Shown here: piece after piece, positions 25,128 through 27,436 of the stretch | Layout: the number at the start of each line of letters is the position of its first letter | Position numbering within the stretch: position 1 is the stretch's first letter | DNA from: Erysipelotrichaceae bacterium | Lineage (GTDB): Bacteria > Bacillota_I > Bacilli_A > Erysipelotrichales > Erysipelotrichaceae | Direction of reading: 5' to 3' | DNA length: 27,436 nucleotides | Assembly: GCA_017511325.1 (NCBI GenBank) | Contig: JAFWKS010000249.1 | Location: forward strand, 1 to 27,436 | Notes under the pieces: model-generated | The model's database searches: none | What the model saw: the letters and a program-made list of their open reading frames with translations, nothing else | What the model was told of the DNA's origin: nothing | Translations under genes and position numbers: made by a program

Positions 25128-25946
25128 TTAATATATGAGGCCCCATATCACTCCTGCGACAAACGTCAGACCGTTTGCGAGAGTTACATAGATAGGGATA
25201 AGCCATTTCGGTTTCTTTTTGATCGCGATCAGATAGACGATCAGCTCGATCAGCCAGACTATTCCTTCGCCAAGCGGGAACAGGATCAGCCATGCATAGC
25301 CGCCCATCGAGACATCCGCGATCGCCATGAACAGATTGAGCAGTATCTGAGTGATCAGGTTCGTTATTACGATCGTGATGATCTGCTTCTTTTCTCTATA
25401 GCCAAACAATAAGCCAAGCAGGACTTCAGCGATCGTGGTGATTATGGCCCTAAGCAGGAACTTGCCGATATTTGAAGCAGTCTGGTCGACTTCTTCGACC
25501 TTGAGCGAAGGACCGTATTCGACAATGAACCTTGCATCGAAAGCCTGTTTCTTGAAAGCATCAGAGACCTTGAGGCTTCCATCAGCGACATTGTATATGG
25601 CGATCTTGAATTCGCTTGGCGGATAGTAAGTCCAGGAGAATGTGTTGTTTTCTGAACATTCCTGCACATGGCTTAATGTCTTATATCCGTCCTTATCCTG
25701 ATAGTTCACGAAGGCTTCAGAGGCCGTTTTTGTTTCTTCATCGGCAACATTAATGTTTACTGCACTTATCCATTGATATGGGCCGAATTCCTCTTTTGTA
25801 AGCAGGGCAACATAATAATGATTCTTAGGTGCATTAACGATCTCAATGGTCAATGACGCCTTAGGACCCATGTCGGCTGATACAGGTGCAGCAAAAAATG
25901 ATAAAAAAGTGATACTGAGCAATAATAGTGTTAACAGTTTTTTCAT
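25128..25946 (-). CDS. membrane protein with exported domain, unknown function
   Basis: 272 residues. A signal peptide (about 1-24, ending PVSA) leads to an exported beta-rich domain (about 25-150) that opens with DMGPKASLTIEI. About four membrane helices follow between residues 155 and 272 (LLRAIITTIAEVLLGLLFG, then IVITNLITQILLNLFMAI, a helix around WLILFPLGEGIVWLIELIVY, and a final one). Proteins that begin DMGPKPS after their signal peptide followed by a small polytopic domain recur among Bacillota as far as I remember, but I know no function. It is first in the three-gene minus-strand operon; the next gene begins seven bases later. No clear ribosome site precedes the ATG. Confidence 0.8.
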   Translation of the reverse strand: MKKLLTLLLLSITFLSFFAAPVSADMGPKASLTIEIVNAPKNHYYVALLTKEEFGPYQWISAVNINVADEETKTASEAFVNYQDKDGYKTLSHVQECSENNTFSWTYYPPSEFKIAIYNVADGSLKVSDAFKKQAFDARFIVEYGPSLKVEEVDQTASNIGKFLLRAIITTIAEVLLGLLFGYREKKQIITIVITNLITQILLNLFMAIADVSMGGYAWLILFPLGEGIVWLIELIVYLIAIKKKPKWLIPIYVTLANGLTFVAGVIWGLIY

Positions 25947-25976
25947 GATCGTATTTAAATAAACTCTTCTATATTA

Positions 25977-26006
25977 ATAATAAAATATTCGCTCGATTTT
26001 TTTAAA
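25977..26006 (-). promoter_or_regulatory. possible promoter of the minus-strand envelope operon
   Basis: Minus-strand TTTAAA (26006-26001), 18-base spacer, TATTAT (25982-25977). The -35 box would be the same self-complementary hexamer used by the divergent promoter. AT-rich DNA makes chance likely. Confidence 0.3.
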
Positions 26007-26029
26007 GAATTAACGCAAATTAATATAAT
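26001..26029 (+). promoter_or_regulatory. promoter of the SDR gene
   Basis: TTTAAA (26001-26006), 17-base spacer, perfect TATAAT (26024-26029), shortly before the ribosome site AAAAAGGA. Only the -10 box is strong; the leader would be very short. Confidence 0.4.
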
Positions 26030-26043
26030 ATAAAAAGGAATAT

Positions 26044-26790
26044 ATGCATAAGACAGTATTGATCACAGGGGGAGCCGGAGGCATCGGTTCAGCGATCGCC
26101 CTTAAGCTGGCAGAAGAAAAATACAACATCGTGATAAATTACTTTAGCTCAGAAACTAAAGCTTTTGCGCTTTGCGAAAAGATCAGAAAAGAATATGGTG
26201 TAAACTGCCTGGCGATAAAGGCTGACGTTTCAAAGGAAGCGGAAGTTGATGAGATGATCACAAGGATCGAAAAAGAAATGGGACCGGTCGATATCCTGAT
26301 AAACAATGCGGCGATCGACCTGCCTAATCTCTATAACCTTAAGAATGCAGAAGAATTCAGAAGAGTTCTGGATGTGAATGTGGTGGGAGCATATAACTGC
26401 GCTGATCGTGTATACAGAAAGATGCTGGATAACAGATTCGGCCGAATAATCAACATCTCCTCGACCAACGGCATCAACACCTACTATCCAATGTGCTTTG
26501 ACTACGACGCCTCCAAGGCGGCACTTATTTCTTTGACTCACAACATGGCGATCCAATATGCGCCATACGTGAATGTCAATGCGATCGCCCCGGGCTTCAT
26601 CGGAACCGAAAAGGAACTGGAAGGATATGATGAAGAGTTCCTGAAACAGGAAACAGAAAAGATCCTGGTCAAAAGATATGGTGAACCTGAAGAGGTCGGC
26701 GAACTTGTGAGCTTTCTGATAAGTGACAAAGCAAACTATATAAACAACACCGTCATCAGGATCGATGGCGGTCAGCTCAACAGCAACTAA
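26044..26790 (+). CDS. short-chain dehydrogenase/reductase, FabG-like
   Basis: Classical SDR of 248 residues that oxidises or reduces a carbonyl/hydroxyl with NAD(P). The cofactor motif TGGAGGIG is at 8-15, NNAA at 87-90, the catalytic Ser in NISS (139-140), and Tyr154 and Lys158 in YDASK. The C-terminus has the usual PGFIGT and a closing IRIDGGQ. INYFSS after the second strand, without an acidic residue at its end, hints at NADPH. It resembles FabG-type reductases, but it stands alone without fatty-acid genes, so a role in sugar or secondary metabolism is equally possible. Its own promoter and terminator frame it as a single-gene unit. Confidence 0.9.
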   Translation: MHKTVLITGGAGGIGSAIALKLAEEKYNIVINYFSSETKAFALCEKIRKEYGVNCLAIKADVSKEAEVDEMITRIEKEMGPVDILINNAAIDLPNLYNLKNAEEFRRVLDVNVVGAYNCADRVYRKMLDNRFGRIINISSTNGINTYYPMCFDYDASKAALISLTHNMAIQYAPYVNVNAIAPGFIGTEKELEGYDEEFLKQETEKILVKRYGEPEEVGELVSFLISDKANYINNTVIRIDGGQLNSN

Positions 26791-26810
26791 AAAACGGCTC
26801 AGCCGTTTTT
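26790..26810. terminator. bidirectional terminator between convergent genes
   Basis: Arms AAAAACGGC (26790-26798) and GCCGTTTTT (26802-26810), nine perfect base pairs with a TCA loop. The left arm starts in the stop codon of the SDR gene. On the minus strand the loop is the TGA stop of the PLP-enzyme gene and the right arm encodes its last residues. Confidence 0.85.
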
Positions 26811-27436
26811 CTTTCTGACTTTGCTTAGTGCCAGCATGATTGACAGCTTGCCATACTCGTGCGACAAGCCGCCCTGCATGTAAAGTGTATATGGTTCAAT
26901 GACCGGAGCATCGGCACTAAGCTCAATGGTGCTTCCTTGAGTGAAAGCTCCACAGGCCATGACTTCATCAAAGGGATAGCCGGGCATCGGTGCCGGCAGT
27001 ACCTTGACAAAGGAATCGATCGGTGAAGATTCCTGAAGCCCTTGAGTGAATAGGACCAGCGAATCCTTATTCCCTAATTCGACTGTTTGAATAATATCGC
27101 TTCGATATTCACTGTATTTAGGAGAAACGTTTTTATAGCCAAGCTTCTCCAGCATGTATGCTGCATAGATGGCGGTCTTCAAAGCCTGTTTGACCGCATT
27201 AGGAGCCATGAAGATGCCTTTGAAGAACTGGTTGTTCAGATTGAAGTTGGCACCCTGCTGCTTGCCGATACCGGGAGCAGTGAGCCTGTCAGCGACCATC
27301 TCGATCAGATCGGCTCTTCCGGCTACATAACCGCCTGTTGAAGCGATGCCTCCGCCAAGATTCTTCATCAAGGAACCGACAACGATATCTGCTCCGACAT
27401 GTCCCGGTTCTTTTTCTTCGACCAGTTCGCCATAGC
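26799..27436 (-). CDS. methionine gamma-lyase-like PLP enzyme (aluminium resistance protein family), 5' end outside window
   Basis: C-terminal 211 residues of a fold-type I PLP enzyme; the frame stays open to the right edge, so the N-terminal half is missing. The segment GADIVVGSLMKNLGGGIAST holds the expected PLP-binding lysine and the glycine-rich stretch of the family often called aluminium resistance protein or methionine gamma-lyase family (about 410-430 residues in full). Later conserved text includes GYVAGRADLIE, APGIG, NQFFKGIFMAP and PAPMPGYPFDEVMACGAFTQG. A TTG or ATG within LMKNL could be mistaken for a start but lies inside the catalytic motif. Likely acts on a sulfur amino acid; the reaction is not proven for most members. 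Confidence 0.9.
   Translation of the reverse strand, partial: YGELVEEKEPGHVGADIVVGSLMKNLGGGIASTGGYVAGRADLIEMVADRLTAPGIGKQQGANFNLNNQFFKGIFMAPNAVKQALKTAIYAAYMLEKLGYKNVSPKYSEYRSDIIQTVELGNKDSLVLFTQGLQESSPIDSFVKVLPAPMPGYPFDEVMACGAFTQGSTIELSADAPVIEPYTLYMQGGLSHEYGKLSIMLALSKVRKKNG

Noticed and set aside
24353..25412. Plus-strand frames opposite the lipoprotein genes (24353-24640, 25014-25412)
   Set aside because: They are shadows of minus-strand genes that have signal peptides and lipoboxes; their translations are low-complexity or lack domain features.
27330..27371. Start of the PLP-enzyme gene at 27371
   Set aside because: The frame continues upstream to the window edge with conserved residues (GADIVVGS), so the gene is cut by the window.

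Overview
The window reads as chromosomal DNA from an anaerobic, low-to-moderate GC Gram-positive bacterium (Bacillota). Supporting signs are AGGAGG-type ribosome binding sites, intrinsic terminators with T-tracts, LplB/YesP-type sugar permeases with a YesM/YesN-type two-component pair, lipoproteins without outer-membrane machinery, and an electron-bifurcating-type Etf/2-hydroxyacid dehydrogenase operon. I lean towards an Erysipelotrichia- or Clostridia-like gut organism, but no marker in the window settles the class. I saw no tRNA, rRNA, CRISPR array, phage gene or insertion sequence.

Layout. (A) 1-9841, carbohydrate sensing and uptake: a 5'-truncated histidine kinase, an AraC-type response regulator and a single-pass membrane protein overlap one another. 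They are followed by two importer permeases, a cytoplasmic serine hydrolase, a cytoplasmic polysaccharide-deacetylase-like enzyme, a YesL/DUF624 membrane protein and a MalK-type ATPase, closed by a terminator. No solute-binding protein is present; the slot it has in the Bacillus yes cluster holds the 225-residue membrane protein. (B) 9842-10125, a 323-base gap counted from 9803: it holds a terminator, a possible 45-codon gene remnant on the minus strand, and a promoter with a perfect 16-bp operator palindrome. (C) 10126-14269: a MarR regulator and a heterodimeric ABC exporter pair with one degenerate ATP site. (D) 14366-17790: EtfB, EtfA with an N-terminal [4Fe-4S] domain, and an FAD-binding dehydrogenase, matching the confurcating lactate dehydrogenase operon (lctBCD). 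(E) 17898-19811: a PnuC-like transporter with an unusual N-terminal ectodomain, then elongation factor P. (F) 19843-21144: a small unknown protein joined to a Sel1-repeat lipoprotein. (G) 21272-23425: a PAS-PAS-PAS-GGDEF sensor cyclase interrupted by two in-frame stop codons. (H) minus strand 23520-25946: three envelope proteins, two of them lipoproteins. (I) 26044-27436: an SDR oxidoreductase convergent with a truncated methionine gamma-lyase-like PLP enzyme.

How the genes work together. Region A looks like one sense-import-process unit: the kinase/regulator pair senses a glycan, the permeases and ATPase import it, and two enzymes without signal peptides could remove acyl or acetyl groups inside the cell. 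Region C is a self-contained repressor-controlled efflux module. Region D would oxidise lactate (or a related 2-hydroxyacid) with NAD+ by coupling to reduced ferredoxin.

Main points for a second look: the doubly interrupted but otherwise intact diguanylate cyclase gene; the missing binding protein and the membrane protein in its place; the two cytoplasmic hydrolases in an importer operon; a 10-bp GAAA-loop hairpin between them; and the PnuC protein with an extra ectodomain.
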